NCBI GenBank assembly: GCA_934045905.1
Contig: OW203769.1
Span: 31,437,345-31,501,344 of the forward strand
From: Leuctra nigra
Taxonomy: Eukaryota > Arthropoda > Insecta > Plecoptera > Leuctridae
Length of the DNA stretch: 64,000 nt
Direction: 5' to 3'
Position numbers and translations under genes: made by a program. Shown here piece by piece: positions 13,431-25,459 of the stretch. Numbering within the stretch: position 1 is the first letter of the stretch; every line of letters begins with the position of its first letter. The notes under the pieces are model-generated. The model had not been told where the DNA came from, did not search any database, and saw only the letters and a program-made list of their open reading frames with translations.

Positions 13431-15773
13431 GAGGCAAACGGAAGCGAACGGGAATCGCACGGTTCGTCAGAGCGTTTTTTGAAATTTTGTCTTCCCACTT
13501 AATAATTTAAAAAAATCAGATAGTAACGACCCATAACAGCCTAATAGACTAAATAATGCCGCAAACTGGAGTTCATTATGACCTCTGGTGCGACCTCAAA
13601 GTGTTAAATACGATATTTTTTATAAAATAATCGAAAATAATCGTCTTTAAGGGCAAGGATCGGCTGACTGATCCCAGAGAATCAGCCCTAATTGCTATTG
13701 TAGGCGGTGTTTTTAAAGGTAAATAAGGCGGGACCAGATTTGGGGACGAATTTGTTGGCATTACTGTGATTGGTCTAGCTGGGAACAATGTTTGATAACG
13801 TTGCCTTCCGACTGTAGTTCCCATGCAAAAAATGTAAACAGAAGTGAGATCGGAGACCCCGAGTATTAATTGTTATGATCGCTGGGCCCAGACTGGTTAC
13901 CAAGTCAAATGACATAATTAGCATCACTTTCACAACACGAACAAAATCATCGTGGATCAAGAATAATCACACACGCAATTAAGTGTTCAACTCCTTATTT
14001 AATAGATTGCAAATCCGTTTAATGATTTTTATTCCAACCATTATAACGGCGATATATGACACTGATCTTATTTCACCACCTGAGAGTAAAGGCCATTGGA
14101 CAAATTTGTTTACGAATAGGTAGGTATAGTCTCATTTCTCTCTGGGTTCTTTACTAAGAGAATATGTAGCTATCGCAATCAGAGCAAGAAAGTCATTTTA
14201 GTTTTTGTGCATGTGGTTCTTGTAGTGTAGTAGAATGTAGACACTGTCTACTGTCTACTTCTTGTAAGTAGAGAGTAGAAAATACGAAAAATAACGAAAT
14301 AAAGTAAAAAAATACACATGAATATTTCCAGCCTTTTCTCCGGACCATAAGTGGAATGTTGTGAAATTTATAAATCAATGAATTAGGTAACACGATGTTG
14401 AAATTTTTAAATAATATCATATCAATTGCTATGATACACATTGCAACCAAAAATATTTCTTTACATTTATAACATACAGTTTTCAATTATAAATTATAAA
14501 ATAGTGCATACAGTAGAGACACACATTGATGTGCTCTTAGCGAGCGTCGAAATTCATCTATTATTCTGCACTAGTAATTGTAGACGGGAAACCTGTTCGA
14601 CATTGTTGTCACAATGAGAATAAATACACATCGTGACATAACCTTGCCGAGATTGACGCAAGAATAATAGATAGCCCGAGATGCTACTATTTACAGTGAA
14701 TTATTATGGATGCTTAGCGAAGTGTTGCCAATTTTAACAATTATTATTCAATTCGCAGAAATATTTTTAAATCTTCAAAAAAAATTACATCTTCAAATTA
14801 AAATTTAAAATAGCATACAAAATAATAATAAGTAAAGTCTTTGTCAATACAGCGAATTTTGTAACGACAAATAAAATTATAAGAAAGATTTGTACTTGGC
14901 AGTTTTGAATATCAACATTCTACGTGTTTCTGAAAATTTTCATTTACATTTTATCAACTTACAATGAAAATTTAATTTAGGATATTTCCAATCATTTTAT
15001 ACGGTACTTTATAACAGGATCATGAAAGATTTTTCTAAATGAGGTAAGATGAATAAGACATCTCCGAGGTCCGTCTGTCTCCAATCGTCGTTGATTGCGT
15101 AAATGCCCGGGAAAGGGATTGTTGACATACAAACTCTCGCTATCAGTGCACTATTTATATTTCCATGCTGTCTATTAGGACCCTCCCATCATCCCCTTCC
15201 ACACAGTTACTGAAACTCCCAGATGTTTACTTGCAACTTTAGTCGATTATAGTGCCCCTGGTTTTAGGCAAATTACCCTACAATTAATGGTGTGAGAAAG
15301 CAAATTGTGCCTCTACCGATCAAGTTAGAAAAAAAGTTTTAAGCGCAAAGTTGCTTGAAATTAAATCTAGTTTGTGCGTCGTTGAGCCAATTTTTAAAAT
15401 TAAGTTTTTTATTCTCGCAATATATAACTACTTATAACTTTAAGGTGATTAAAAATTCCAAAAAAGTGGTCAACGTTGCACAATCTGCAATTCATTCTCT
15501 ACAACTTTGTCGCTTTAACATCTAGTCTATCTTCAACGAGAGGGGGCGATAACTGCTTTCCAGCCGAGGTCCTCATTCAGAGGCTCTTCCTTCCCCTTAA
15601 CACTTTGAGGTCGCACCTGAGGTCACAATGAACTCCAGTTTGTGGCATTATTTAGTCTATTAGGCTGTAATGGGTCGTTACTATCTGATTATTTAAAATT
15701 ATTGAGTGGGAAGACACAATTTCAAAAAACGCTATGACGAACCGTGCGATTCCCGTTCGCTTCCGTTTGCCTG
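13431..15773. mobile_element. Foldback element with TTAA duplications, host of the nested TTAA element
   Basis: Inverted arms of about 180 bp: 13431-13612 (starts GAGGCAAACGGAAGCGAACG) and 15598-15773 (complement, ending GCCTG). They are flanked by TTAA at 13427-13430 and 15774-15777. Without the nested element it would be a hairpin of about 390 bp. The arms differ by scattered substitutions, so it is older than the element inside it. Confidence 0.75.
13647..15600 (+). mobile_element. TTAA-flanked element, copy 1 (uninterrupted)
   Basis: 1,954 bp including TTAA at 13647-13650 and 15597-15600. The termini are TTAAGGGCAAGG and CCTTCCCCTTAA. Open stretches of 60-97 codons occur (14193-14486 minus, 13775-13960 minus) but look like chance frames; none resembles a transposase. 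It is inserted in the loop of the foldback element at 13431-15773. A third, diverged relative of its right half is at about 53951-54400 (plus). Confidence 0.75.
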
Positions 15774-16578
15774 TTAACTTAATAATCAAAATCAAATAAT
15801 ATAATCGCTTTCATATTCTAATGACCTGCCATCATTTTCTAATATTCTTGGGACATAATTTTATTTTTACATTAGGTATTAACCTTGAGTGCCATCAGTA
15901 AACATAAAATACAGAGGTCACTTGGGATTATTTTGAAAATGTGTACGAATAGATCACTTCAATCGTCGATAAACGACATTTCGAAAATATCCAACAATTA
16001 ATAGTTGTGGTTCACATGAAATAAAATGCGTTAGTATGTCTTGAATCCTTATCTTATTTTAGCTCGTTGTCATATCAACAGCCGTTTCAAAGTTACAATT
16101 TAGATTACCTAGTCGAGATTATTCTCAAGGCAAGGAAAACAATATTCCGGTCCAGGGGGGGGGGGGGGGGATGGGCGCACTTCCCAATTTTGGTTTTGGT
16201 TTTGGGACACTTCGAAGTCAGTTTTGAGAAGTTAGGAGGTGTATTTTGTTGGAACATTCAATATTTGATTGAATGGTGGTGGTGGGATCGGGGTGGGAGA
16301 CATGTTCAAACCTGTCCAGCAGGAAATTTTTTTGACACTTAGAAATTAGTATTTTTTTTTTTTTTTTGTTGTTTTTAAAATGAAACTATACGTAAAATGG
16401 TATGTTTTCTGCAAGCGCCCCCCGCCCCACACTGTGGACGCCCATGCCTATAACTGCTGCAGAAGTAGCAACACTGTATTATTGGTATTAAAGCTAGCTC
16501 ACTCATTTAAAAGTCAACGAAAACGAATATTAAGGTTTTGTATCACATTACCTATCTGTTTATGCACCATGGTTCATA

Positions 16579-16639
16579 TTAGAAGAGAATGTTGCTACAG
16601 AAACGGTCCAAACCGGAGTATGTTCAATTTCCTCGATAG
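16579..16639 (+). ncRNA. Loop-E hairpin repeat with CGGT/ACCG inner stem
   Basis: AGAAGAGAATGTTG then CAGAAA, inner stem CGGT (16604-16607) closing with ACCG (16612-16615), then GAGTATG and CAATTTCCTCGATAG. The outer stem is imperfect. It lies just outside the TTAA-flanked element at 16651. Confidence 0.45.
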
Positions 16640-17377
16640 GGTGTTCAGTTTTAAGGGGAAGGAAGAGCCTCTGAATGAGGACCTCGGCTGGAAAGCAGTT
16701 ATCGCCCCCTCTCGTTGAAGATAGACTAGATGTTAAAGCGACAAAGTTGTAGAGAATGAATTGCAGATTGTGCAACGTTGACCACTTTTTTGGAATTTTT
16801 AATCACCTTAAAGTTATAAGTAGTTATATATTGCGAGAATAAAAAACTTAATTTTAAAAATTGGCTCAACGACGCACAAACTAGATTTAATTTCAAGCAA
16901 CTTTGCGCTTAAAACTTTTTTTCTAACTTGATCGGTAGAGGCACAATTTGCTTTCTCACACCATTAATTGTAGGGTAATTTGCCTAAAACCAGGGGCACT
17001 ATAATCGACTAAAGTTGCAAGTAAACATCTGGGAGTTTCAGTAACTGTGTGGAAGGGGATGATGGGAGGGTCCTAATAGACAGCATGGAAATATAAATAG
17101 TGCACTGATAGCGAGAGTTTGTATGTCAACAATCCCTTTCCCGGGCATTTACGCAATCAACGACGATTGGAGACAGACGGACCTCGGAGATGTCTTATTC
17201 ATCTTACCTCATTTAGAAAAATCTTTCATGATCCTGTTATAAAGTACCGTATAAAATGATTGGAAATATCCTAAATTAAATTTTCATTGTAAGTTGATAA
17301 AATGTAAATGAAAATTTTCAGAAACACGTAGAATGTTGATATTCAAAACTGCCAAGTACAAATCTTTCTTATAATTT

Positions 17378-19454
17378 TTGAGCGAGCGAAGCGAGCGACT
17401 CCATTTGGCCCTTTTAGCACGGACCTCTGTTTTTTTTTTGTTTTTTTTTTTGTTTTTGTTTTTGTATGCTAAAGGAAGCAATAGAAGTCGCACCGTTTCA
17501 CCGATCGACCTGAAATTTTGCACACATGTAAAGACAACCTTCTCTGTTTGCAGACCCAATTTTTTTTTGAAATCCATCCATTGGTTCATTGTTAAAATAA
17601 GTATCTCCTGATAGCCTAAAAAATGAAAATGGCCTTCGAGAAATGTGATCAAACTCATATTTAGCATGGTCAGTAAGACCAACAAAGTCACTTATTTTAC
17701 AAATTTTCAGCCGAATCTGTCAAGAAAGTATGCACTTATTGACATTTTTAATAGCTGTCAGAAATGAAACATTGAAAATGAATGTCTTTCCAATGCAACT
17801 GAATCTGATTTGCTTTAGGTACAAGAGTGTTTTGATGGTATGTACACTTTTTTAGTGAAAAGCAGATATTTTTATGTTTATTGAGTTGATCAAATTTGAA
17901 TAATTCAATTTGGATCATAGTTTCCAACAAATCATTTCGAGTTTTTAAGGACCTTGATTGTCTTTTCTTCAATTCGTAGTTCTGATGGCCGTGCCTCCCG
18001 TGTTTCTACTTGGCTGATTTTGCATCCAGGAGGGATTAGAAACATAAGCTCACATTTCAATAATATCATTGAGTGGCGTTTGTTCTCTTCTAGCGTTCAC
18101 ACGTCATTCCAAATCTCTCCTGCATTTTGCTTCTTTTCGTTGATAATTTTGGCAATTTGGTGTACTTTGTGAAGGTATTAGTAAAATTGAATCGCTTTTA
18201 AAGCATAGATATTAGGTATCTACAGTTTTTGTCCAGGGGATTGATTATTTCAAATTATTTTCTTCTTGGAAACGTTGGATTTATTCCGTTTCTGAGCTTC
18301 TGTCTAGCCTGACATTTCCTTGAAGGTTGCTATTTTTTTTTGAAAGTTTTGATTCATTCAGTTCAAAACATTACGTTGTCTTATTTTAATTGTGGAACGT
18401 TGGATTCATTCCGTTTCTAAACTAGGTAGTTACTATTTTACATGATCCGTTTTTTTGTGTGGAACTTTGATTCCTTTCGCTTATTAGTTGAAAGGTGTTT
18501 ACTTTATTTTCATATTTGCGAAGTTTTGTTCAAGATTCATTTCGTAACATTACGACATTGAATACATTACGTCTTTGAGCACACATTTCGTGCATTTCAA
18601 ACATTGATCACACAAATATTATTGTACTTTAATTAGGTAGGTACTCTACTTCTTACTTTTTCATTACCTATCTTATCCCTATTTAAACATGCCGAAAAAT
18701 GGAAAGACTTCTGCTAGAATGAAAGCCATAAAGGCGAAAAAGCGTCTGCGTGAAATTGAAGATCAAGAAACTGACGAAGCTAAATCTAAAAGGTTGAAAC
18801 AAAATGTCGTTAATAATAAAGCATCAAGGAGCAAAGAGACCCCCGACCAGACTGCTGCAAGGAGATACTCAAACAATCAACGCAATACCCGCTCTCGTGC
18901 AGCGGGTATTGCCGATGGACCGACCAACTAAAAACTTCGCATGGTAATTGGTAGCAACATTTAAGGTATTTTTGCCAATTTTCAGTCTTATCTGTCGTTA
19001 TTTTCAAAAGTTTTTGTAATTCTAGCGACATTTTGTGTGTTGGCTGTCAAATTCACGGCGACTTCGAATCTTCAGTTCAAGGCAGGGTAGTTAGAGCAGA
19101 AAGTTTCAAACAAAATGAAACTAATAATGACCGTTTAACAGATTGATCTGATATTGTGTACACAGTAATATCATATCATATGAGTGGTCCCAGGTATATT
19201 GTTTGAAGGATATCATGTGATTTTTGAAACTTAACAAGGAACCGTTCAATCAAAGGTTTAATCGAACAACTTAAAACTTAGCAAGGTTATTGGGACCAAT
19301 ATTTTTGGAAATTTTGGAGATATTTATACAAGTCTGTGACGAAATTCAAGAATTATTGGCTTTTAATGACATTTTCGATAGACATAATTTCGGTTCGAGG
19401 TGTTGCGTGTATCCGTGCTCGCTCATCAACGCGTTACTCAGAGCGTTTTCCTAG
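17378..19454 (+). mobile_element. Helitron-like element, 2,077 bp, inserted without target duplication
   Basis: Starts TTGAGCGAGCGAAGCGAGCG and ends in a hairpin region (CGCTC...AACGCGTT...GAGCG) followed by TTTTCCTAG. The insertion is proved inside the window. The 1,954-bp TTAA-flanked element at 13647-15600 is an uninterrupted inverted copy of 16651-20681. The latter is 4,031 bp, and 4,031 minus 2,077 is exactly 1,954. The junction sequences (ataattt before, tatttg after) are continuous in the empty copy. Known: Helitrons end in CTRR preceded by a short hairpin and make no target duplication. The 5' end here is TT, not the textbook TC, although another copy (23294) begins TC. Copies of the same ends occur at 23294, 25512, 33691 and 47134. 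Confidence 0.72.
18689..18931 (+). pseudogene. Short basic ORF inside the Helitron-like element; possible remnant of its gene
   Basis: Eighty codons beginning MPKNGKTSARMKAIKAKKRL and containing ASRSKETPDQTAARRYSNNQ. The protein is Lys/Arg-rich with no membrane segment. Repeating ...N..A.R..ETP.Q.A.R motifs are often seen at the N-terminus of proteins from arthropod Helitrons, so a truncated replicase/helicase N-terminus is possible. No Rep or helicase motif is visible downstream within the element. Function is not claimed. Its place about 520 bp before the CTAG end, in an element too short to be autonomous, favours a remnant. Confidence 0.4.
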
Positions 19455-21455
19455 TATTTGTCGTTACAAAATTCGCTGTATTGACAAAGACTTTACTTAT
19501 TATTATTTTGTATGCTATTTTAAATTTTAATTTGAAGATGTAATTTTTTTTGAAGATTTAAAAATATTTCTGCGAATTGAATAATAATTGTTAAAATTGG
19601 CAACACTTCGCTAAGCATCCATAATAATTCACTGTAAATAGTAGCATCTCGGGCTATCTATTATTCTTGCGTCAATCTCGGCAAGGTTATGTCACGATGT
19701 GTATTTATTCTCATTGTGACAACAATGTCGAACAGGTTTCCCGTCTACAATTGCTAGTGCAGAATAATAGATGAATTTCGACGCTCGCTAAGAGCACATC
19801 AATGTGTGTCTCTACTGTATGCACTATTTTATAATTTATAATTGAAAACTGTATGTTATAAATGTAAAGAAATATTTTTGGTTGCAATGTGTATCATAGC
19901 AATTGATATGATATTATTTAAAAATTTCAACATCGTGTTACCTAATTCATTGATTTATAAATTTCACAACATTCCACTTATGGTCCGGAGAAAAGGCTGG
20001 AAATATTCATGTGTATTTTTTTACTTTATTTCGTTATTTTTCGTATTTTCTACTCTCTACTTACAAGAAGTAGACAGTAGACAGTGTCTACATTCTACTA
20101 CACTACAAGAACCACATGCACATAAACTAAAATGACTTTCTTGCTCTGATTGCGATAGCTACATATTCTCTTAGTAAAGAACCCAGAGAGAAATGAGACT
20201 ATACCTACCTATTCGTAAACAAATTTGTCCAATGGCCTTTACTCTCAGGTGGTGAAATAAGATCAGTGTCATATATCGCCGTTATAATGGTTGGAATAAA
20301 AATCATTAAACGGATTTGCAATCTATTAAATAAGGAGTTGAACACTTAATTGCGTGTGTGATTATTCTTGATCCACGATGATTTTGTTCGTGTTGTGAAA
20401 GTGATGCTAATTATGTCATTTGACTTGGTAACCAGTCTGGGCCCAGCGATCATAACAATTAATACTCGGGGTCTCCGATCTCACTTCTGTTTACATTTTT
20501 TGCATGGGAACTACAGTCGGAAGGCAACGTTATCAAACATTGTTCCCAGCTAGACCAATCACAGTAATGCCAACAAATTCGTCCCCAAATCTGGTCCCGC
20601 CTTATTTACCTTTAAAAACACCGCCTACAATAGCAATTAGGGCTGATTCTCTGGGATCAGTCAGCCGATCCTTGCCCTTAAGGTCAATTCGTTATTTCCG
20701 CTTCTTCTGTTCTTTGGCTTCACAACTTCCCATTTCCTTCTTCTCAGTTTTCCCTTCACTTTTCTCGCAGCCTTTCTCTGTACACCCTAACAGCATTGAC
20801 TTGCTGAATGTTGTACGGATCCCACGTCATAGGTACTTAAGTCTAGATTACATGCGCATACTGTACTGGAATTCAAATCCAACACCAACTCGCATAGTTA
20901 TTATTATAGTTATTATTCATTCAAGCAAAATACTTGAAGATTTCAGAAGTTGGATGAAGTTTGCGAATTAAAAGAGAAATTCAGTACAGAAAAGGGAAAG
21001 CCTTAGCTAAGTATGCCCACTTTCTCGATAGCTAGGTTTAAGTATTATGAATTATTTAGAATTAAGTATGTTATACTTGTATGTTACAAGGATGACTTCT
21101 CAATACCTGTAAGAATGGGATCATTAGAAGAGTAACGCAACAGAAACGCTCTGAAGTACGTTCCGTTTCTCGATAGCTAGTTAAAGTATTATTAATTAAG
21201 TATGTTATACTTACTAGTTAAATACTTACTTAGGTAATTTGATAGAATATAATAAATCCAACTGCATATTACCAATATGTATACGTAGTACTAATTTATT
21301 AGAAGAGTAAAATAGCTGAAAGGCAAGCGGCCGAGTACGTTTGATTACTCGATAGATAAACTAACATCAGAACTTGAAGACGTCTCCACGTCACTTTCAA
21401 GTAGAGAAGTTGCCGAACAATGGCGACGTCTTAAGACATGTTTGTATCGATGACC

Positions 21456-21926
21456 ATTAGAAGAGTAACGCAACAGAAACGATCCGAAGTATGTCCGTTA
21501 CTCGATAGCTAGTTTAAGTCTGATTACATGCGCATGCCGGAATTCAAATCTAATATCACTAGAGGGAGCCGTCATGTAAAACATGCCGCGCACCAGTGGA
21601 TGCGCGCGACGGCGTTCCCCACAGACAGACAGAACGGGGTAGAAAGTATAAGTATAATGATTTCAACTCGGAGTTATTTTTTATTCATTTATAGCAAAAT
21701 ACCTGAAAATTACAGAAGTAAGGTCAAATTGCCAAACTGGCCAAATCGATCTTTAAGACTCACGAGTCACTATTTAAAAGAGAAATTCAGTACAGAAAAG
21801 GAAAAAACCTAAGTATGCTCAATTTCTCGATAGCTAGATTTAAGTATTATGAATTAAGTAAGTTATACTTAAAGTTTAGTACCCACTTAGGTAATTTGAT
21901 AGAATATAATTAATCCGTATTGCATG
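21456..21926 (+). repeat. Direct duplication shared with 26164-26640
   Basis: About 470 bp repeated in the same order and strand at 26164-26640: hairpin, then GATTACATGCGCATGCCGG, a GC-rich block (CATGCCGCGCACCAGTGGAT, GACAGACAGAACGGGGTAG), a second hairpin of GAGAAATT type, then the TTAGGTAATTTGATAGAATA tail. Differences are few, chiefly a short deletion near 26430. It indicates segmental duplication within the structured-repeat region. Confidence 0.8.
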
Positions 21927-21927
21927 G

Positions 21928-22736
21928 GGCGCCGACTTTTGTAAAATCCTGTGGGTGCTCGACAGGCGCGTAGGAACCGTTTTCCATCATGATCATGGGG
22001 GGGGGGGGGGGGGGGGGGCTGTCATATCCGGATGATGGTCGTAGAGACAAAGCCCAGTTTTAGCCCCGCAGGACGTTTTTAGAATTTGAACAAACTATGT
22101 GTTTATGGGACTCTAAACTACACCAATGCACAATCTGAAATAAACAAACCCTCCAGTGATGCCCTGCAGGGTGTTTTTTAATTTTAACTATTTACCTAGA
22201 AGTGATTCTGGGACGCTAAATTAATTTTTTTAATGTAATAGTCTGCTTGAGTGGCCTTCATATGAACCTAGTGCCCGACAAATAATGTATTACAACCATT
22301 ACAACTAATTGTTTGGGACTGAAGGAAGGAAGATGACACTACTTTTAGTATGCTTTTATGCGTTTTGAGTGCAGTTTCAACAATGTTATCAATAGTTATC
22401 ATTTTGAAATTACAACAATAGTCAATATTTCAACATTTAATAACAATACCTATATTAAAATAATTATATGAAAAAGAGATAATATTAAAATTATTAGGTA
22501 TAAATGTATTAGGTATCAAGTATAAACAATGATATTCTCTCAGAATTATAAATTTTTTAATAAATCGATTCATTAATTTAGCAGGTATATTTTTAATACA
22601 TATTTTAAGTGAGAAATAAATAATTTAATTTGATGATTTGATTTGATTTCTTAAAATTATTTCAATGTGTAATCAGCACCCATCGAAAACTTCCAATGGG
22701 TGCTCGAGCCCCGGGCACCCACGTAGTCGGCGCCAC
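21928..22736. mobile_element. Unclassified repeat with GGCGCCGACT-type ends inserted in the structured array
   Basis: Begins GGGGCGCCGACTTTTGT and ends ACGTAGTCGGCGCC, with a second inverted block just inside (TGGGTGCTCGA at 21953 and 22694). It interrupts a repeat unit whose halves (TAATCCGTATTGCAT and GTACCAAATGAAG) are contiguous-like in other units. It contains a module GGCGCGTAGGAAC followed by a G homopolymer near 21998-22018, and TAGCCCCGCAGGACG, both shared with the end of the window (63.9 kb). Confidence 0.45.
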
Positions 22737-23830
22737 TGAAGTACCAAATGAAGAAAATAATTATTAGAAGAGTAAAATAACTGAAAGGCAAACGGCCGAG
22801 TACGTTCCTCAATACATACATGAACCAATGTAATTTAGAAGAGTAACGCAACAGAAACGATCCGAAGTATGTTCCGTTACTCGATAGCTAGTTTAAGTAT
22901 TATTAATTAAGTATAGCCGCTTTCACATAAAACGAGTTTTGCGTTTCCGTCTTTTTCTTTTTTTATATAGCCTAGAAGAGGCCGTCGAAAACAGAATGTT
23001 GATATACATTTATTATTAATGTTAGTAACAATGTGGGTGTTATTAGAGTGACGTCATTTTCGCCACGAGCGGTACTGAAAAAACCTCCCTACAATCGTGA
23101 TGGGGCGGTTTAAAAATAAAACGCGTGCAGCAAAATTTTCGGTGGTTTTGATGAGTCAATAAAAAAAACGCGAAACGCGTGTTTTGTAAAACGGCCTTAT
23201 GTTATACTTACAAACAAGTTAAGTACCTACTTAGGTAATTTGATACTTATCCAAATTCCATGTGTACCAATCATGTACCAATGCAGAAAATAATCAAGCG
23301 AGCGGAGCGAGCGTCTCCACTTGAAACTTATGGCTCGAATTTCTTTTTTTGGACTGTGTGTGTTTTATTCGTTGCTGCCAAACAAAGTAACAGATCAGGC
23401 CAATATTTTCACAAACTTATAGTAAAAACAAAGTAACAGATCAGGCCAATAATTTCACAAACTTATGTTACTATGCTGGTTGTGGACTTCATGATTTCCA
23501 GCAAGATCGGTCCATTGGTTTCATTGGAAATTGGGTTTATGTTGTTTAGGTATCATTAGTATAGCAACGAAATGTTTTACGAAAGTTTATAAAATACCTA
23601 TTGGACCATGATCACTGCAAATGTCTGTATTACTTCCTGGAGACTGTGACAATTGTTTTTAAAATTGACATATCGTCTTTGACAGTGAATGTATTGAATG
23701 TAATGTTTTGTGGCAATCTTTCCAGTTTCTGAGGAAAATCTGAACTCTTCTGAGATCCTGCAAGTGATTATTTAGGGTCTATTTACGGAATTTCGGTAAG
23801 ATCATGGTTAGGTGTGCTGTACTGTACATA

Positions 23831-25413
23831 GGGGAGACCGGGGCTAGTTGGCACACTTTTTACATTTTATGTTTTTCTGAATAAACCTTGAGAGTTATCG
23901 TATATGTCTTGATTGTTAATTGTACCCTCATGTTTTGGGATCGTAAAAACAGTGGAAATGATGGTTTTTAACTTACCAATAAATTTAAAATAAACATTTA
24001 GTCACGTGAAATCGGTGTGCCACCTTGCCCCAATTTCGGGGTAAGTTGGCACAGTACTTGGGGTATGTTGGCCCTGGTTAAGTTATATGGAAAAATGCTT
24101 AAAAGCACATACTTTTTTATTTTAATTATATTTGATATTGAATAAGTATAGATACACTTGTAATAAGTATGAAATGAAAGCATATCTTTTGTATAGATAA
24201 TTTTAAAATTATATGTTATTAAAGTGGATACAGTATAAGTGACAATATCACTTGCAAGGTTGTAGGTACACCATAACCTCAATGTATATCTGCAATTTAT
24301 AAAAGAAAATACCTACCTACCTGTTATTTCCTAGATGATGTATCATTTAATGTCATTTAATCATTTAATGTTTCATCTACGTTCCAGATATCACCTGGCC
24401 TGAATTTATGGCGATTCATTACCGTTAAAAGGTTGTCGAAGAATGCGTTCACGTTCGTTCTGTTAAAGCTCGACGCTCGAGCTAAGCTGGTGGCTTCGGG
24501 CGTTCTTATTGACAGCGTTTTATTTCTTTTGATAAAGGAAGTGAACCAGTCTGCACCAGCCATTTGCATTTCAGACCAATTTTGTGGTATTTTTACCTCA
24601 TTTGCAGAAGCATATTGAAAAGCGAGCTTTCGAACTTCTTTGGGAGACAAACCGTAGTATATATTGGATGCATTAATTATATACTTAACAAGAGCTTTCT
24701 CATCACTGTCACTAAAGACTTGTCTTGCCTTTGAATATCCAAATTTGCCAGCGCCTTGATCCAACTCTTCAGCTGTTATTTTAGAACAATACCGTGCAAG
24801 AGTTCTGAAAGGTATTTCGAAGCCCTTCGCAACGCTTCTTATTGACTTTCCTGTCTTCACGCTCCTTACAGCCTGAAGTATGATATGATGTGGAGTCTTC
24901 CCATGGTCTGTCTTTCTCTTGTAGACTCTCATGATCTATAAAAAATAATAATATTGTAAAAATTCAATTAGGCTGGCCATCTGTCAAACACATTCTAACC
25001 TTACAAACCAAAGGGGCAAGTTGGCACATATTTTGTGCCAACTAGCCCCGATATGAAATTTTGTGTTTGAGTGAGGTTATAAAATTCATTTCTGTGCGTA
25101 GGAACTAAAACTCTATGTCATTTGAAACCTTGAATCATTCTGCTGAAAGTAAATTCTTGGATTTTCGATAAAATTAATACTTCAAGAGTAAACAGGAAAG
25201 TTTCATTAGAAAAAATAGTTGGTTCTTACCCTCGAAAACTTCAAACTGCTGTAGAATCGCGAGGTGGTGACCGATCGTCGTGAACTAAGGACTGGCAGGT
25301 GCGGGGAGCGGCTAGTAATTATGTCACACAATCTTGAGATCCTAAGTCACTAATATCGCGAGTTATAGGCTCTGAGTCAACTTACCCCTGTGCCAACTAG
25401 CCCCGGTCTCCCC
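23831..25413 (-). mobile_element. Internally deleted pogo/Tigger (Tc1/mariner superfamily) element with TA duplications
   Basis: The ends are inverted repeats beginning GGGGAGACCGGGGCTAGTTG at 23831, with the matching complement ending CCCC at 25413. TA dinucleotides flank both sides (23829-23830 and 25414-25415), the hallmark target duplication of this superfamily. At 1,583 bp it is shorter than an autonomous element, which agrees with the cut transposase it contains. Internal copies of the terminal motif (AGTTGGCACA and its complement) recur at about 24050 and 25015-25045. It is inserted close to the 3' end of a Helitron-like element (23294-25452), splitting it. Confidence 0.88.
24357..24932 (-). 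pseudogene. Truncated pogo/Tigger-type transposase inside a deleted element
   Basis: Seen: 191 codons starting MRVYKRKTDHGKTPHHI. Residues about 15-50 (AVRSVKTGKSIRSVAKGFEI and following RTLARYC) form a Psq/pipsqueak-type helix-turn-helix. Residues about 90-145 resemble the CENP-B-type second DNA-binding domain (LSPKEVRKLAFQYA, then WFTSFIKRNKTLSIR). Near the end is DIWNVDET. Known: IWNVDET carries the first catalytic Asp of the DDE domain in pogo/Tigger transposases. The frame ends three codons later (LND stop), so the rest of the DDE domain is missing and the protein should be catalytically dead. It is reading-frame intact up to that point, which suggests a fairly recent internal deletion. 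It sits inside terminal inverted repeats at 23831 and 25413. Confidence 0.85.
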
Positions 25414-25459
25414 TACCGGTGCTTGCTTATCAACGCGTTTCACCGAGCGTTTTCCCTGT

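Larger units (their letters stand above)
16651..20681 (-). mobile_element. TTAA-flanked element, copy 2, interrupted by a Helitron-like element
   Basis: Inverted copy of the element at 13647-15600. Both ends keep TTAA (16651-16654 and 20678-20681), with short inverted termini TTAAGGGGAAGG and TTAAGGGCAAGG. Known: exact TTAA targets are typical of piggyBac-type elements; no piggyBac transposase can be read here, so this would be a non-autonomous derivative. Similarity to copy 1 is very high over both arms (for example a 97-codon open stretch differs by one residue), implying recent activity. The Helitron-like element at 17378-19454 lies inside it. Confidence 0.75.
20970..22890 (+). ncRNA. Cluster of seven loop-E hairpin repeats
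   Basis: Copies at 20970-21030 (GAGAAA/TTTCTC), 21123-21180, 21299-21357 (GAGTAA/TTACTC), 21456-21509 (GAGTAACG/CGTTACTC), 21777-21837 (GAGAAATT/AATTTCTC), 22763-22812 (cut after the inner stem) and 22834-22890. All are on the plus strand and keep GAAA opposite AGTA. The cluster is broken by a repeat at 21928-22736. Between the GAGTAA and GAGTAACG types lies a spacer with further inverted repeats (ACTTGAAGACGT with its complement; GAGAAGTTGCC with GGCGACTTCTC). Confidence 0.55.
23294..25452 (+). mobile_element. Helitron-like element copy, split by the pogo element
   Basis: Begins TCAAGCGAGCGGAGCGAGCG after an A and ends in AACGCGTT...GAGCGTTTTCC near 25452. The pogo element at 23831-25413 lies within, so only about 575 bp is its own. 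This copy starts with the canonical Helitron TC. The final bases read CCCTG instead of CCTAG, so the 3' terminus is mutated. Confidence 0.5.

Noticed and set aside
14193..14486. A 97-codon frame conserved in two copies (also 19842-20135)
   Set aside because: Conserved only because the two TTAA-flanked elements are nearly identical duplicates. The peptide shows no transposase or other motif, and one recent pair gives no codon-level evidence.
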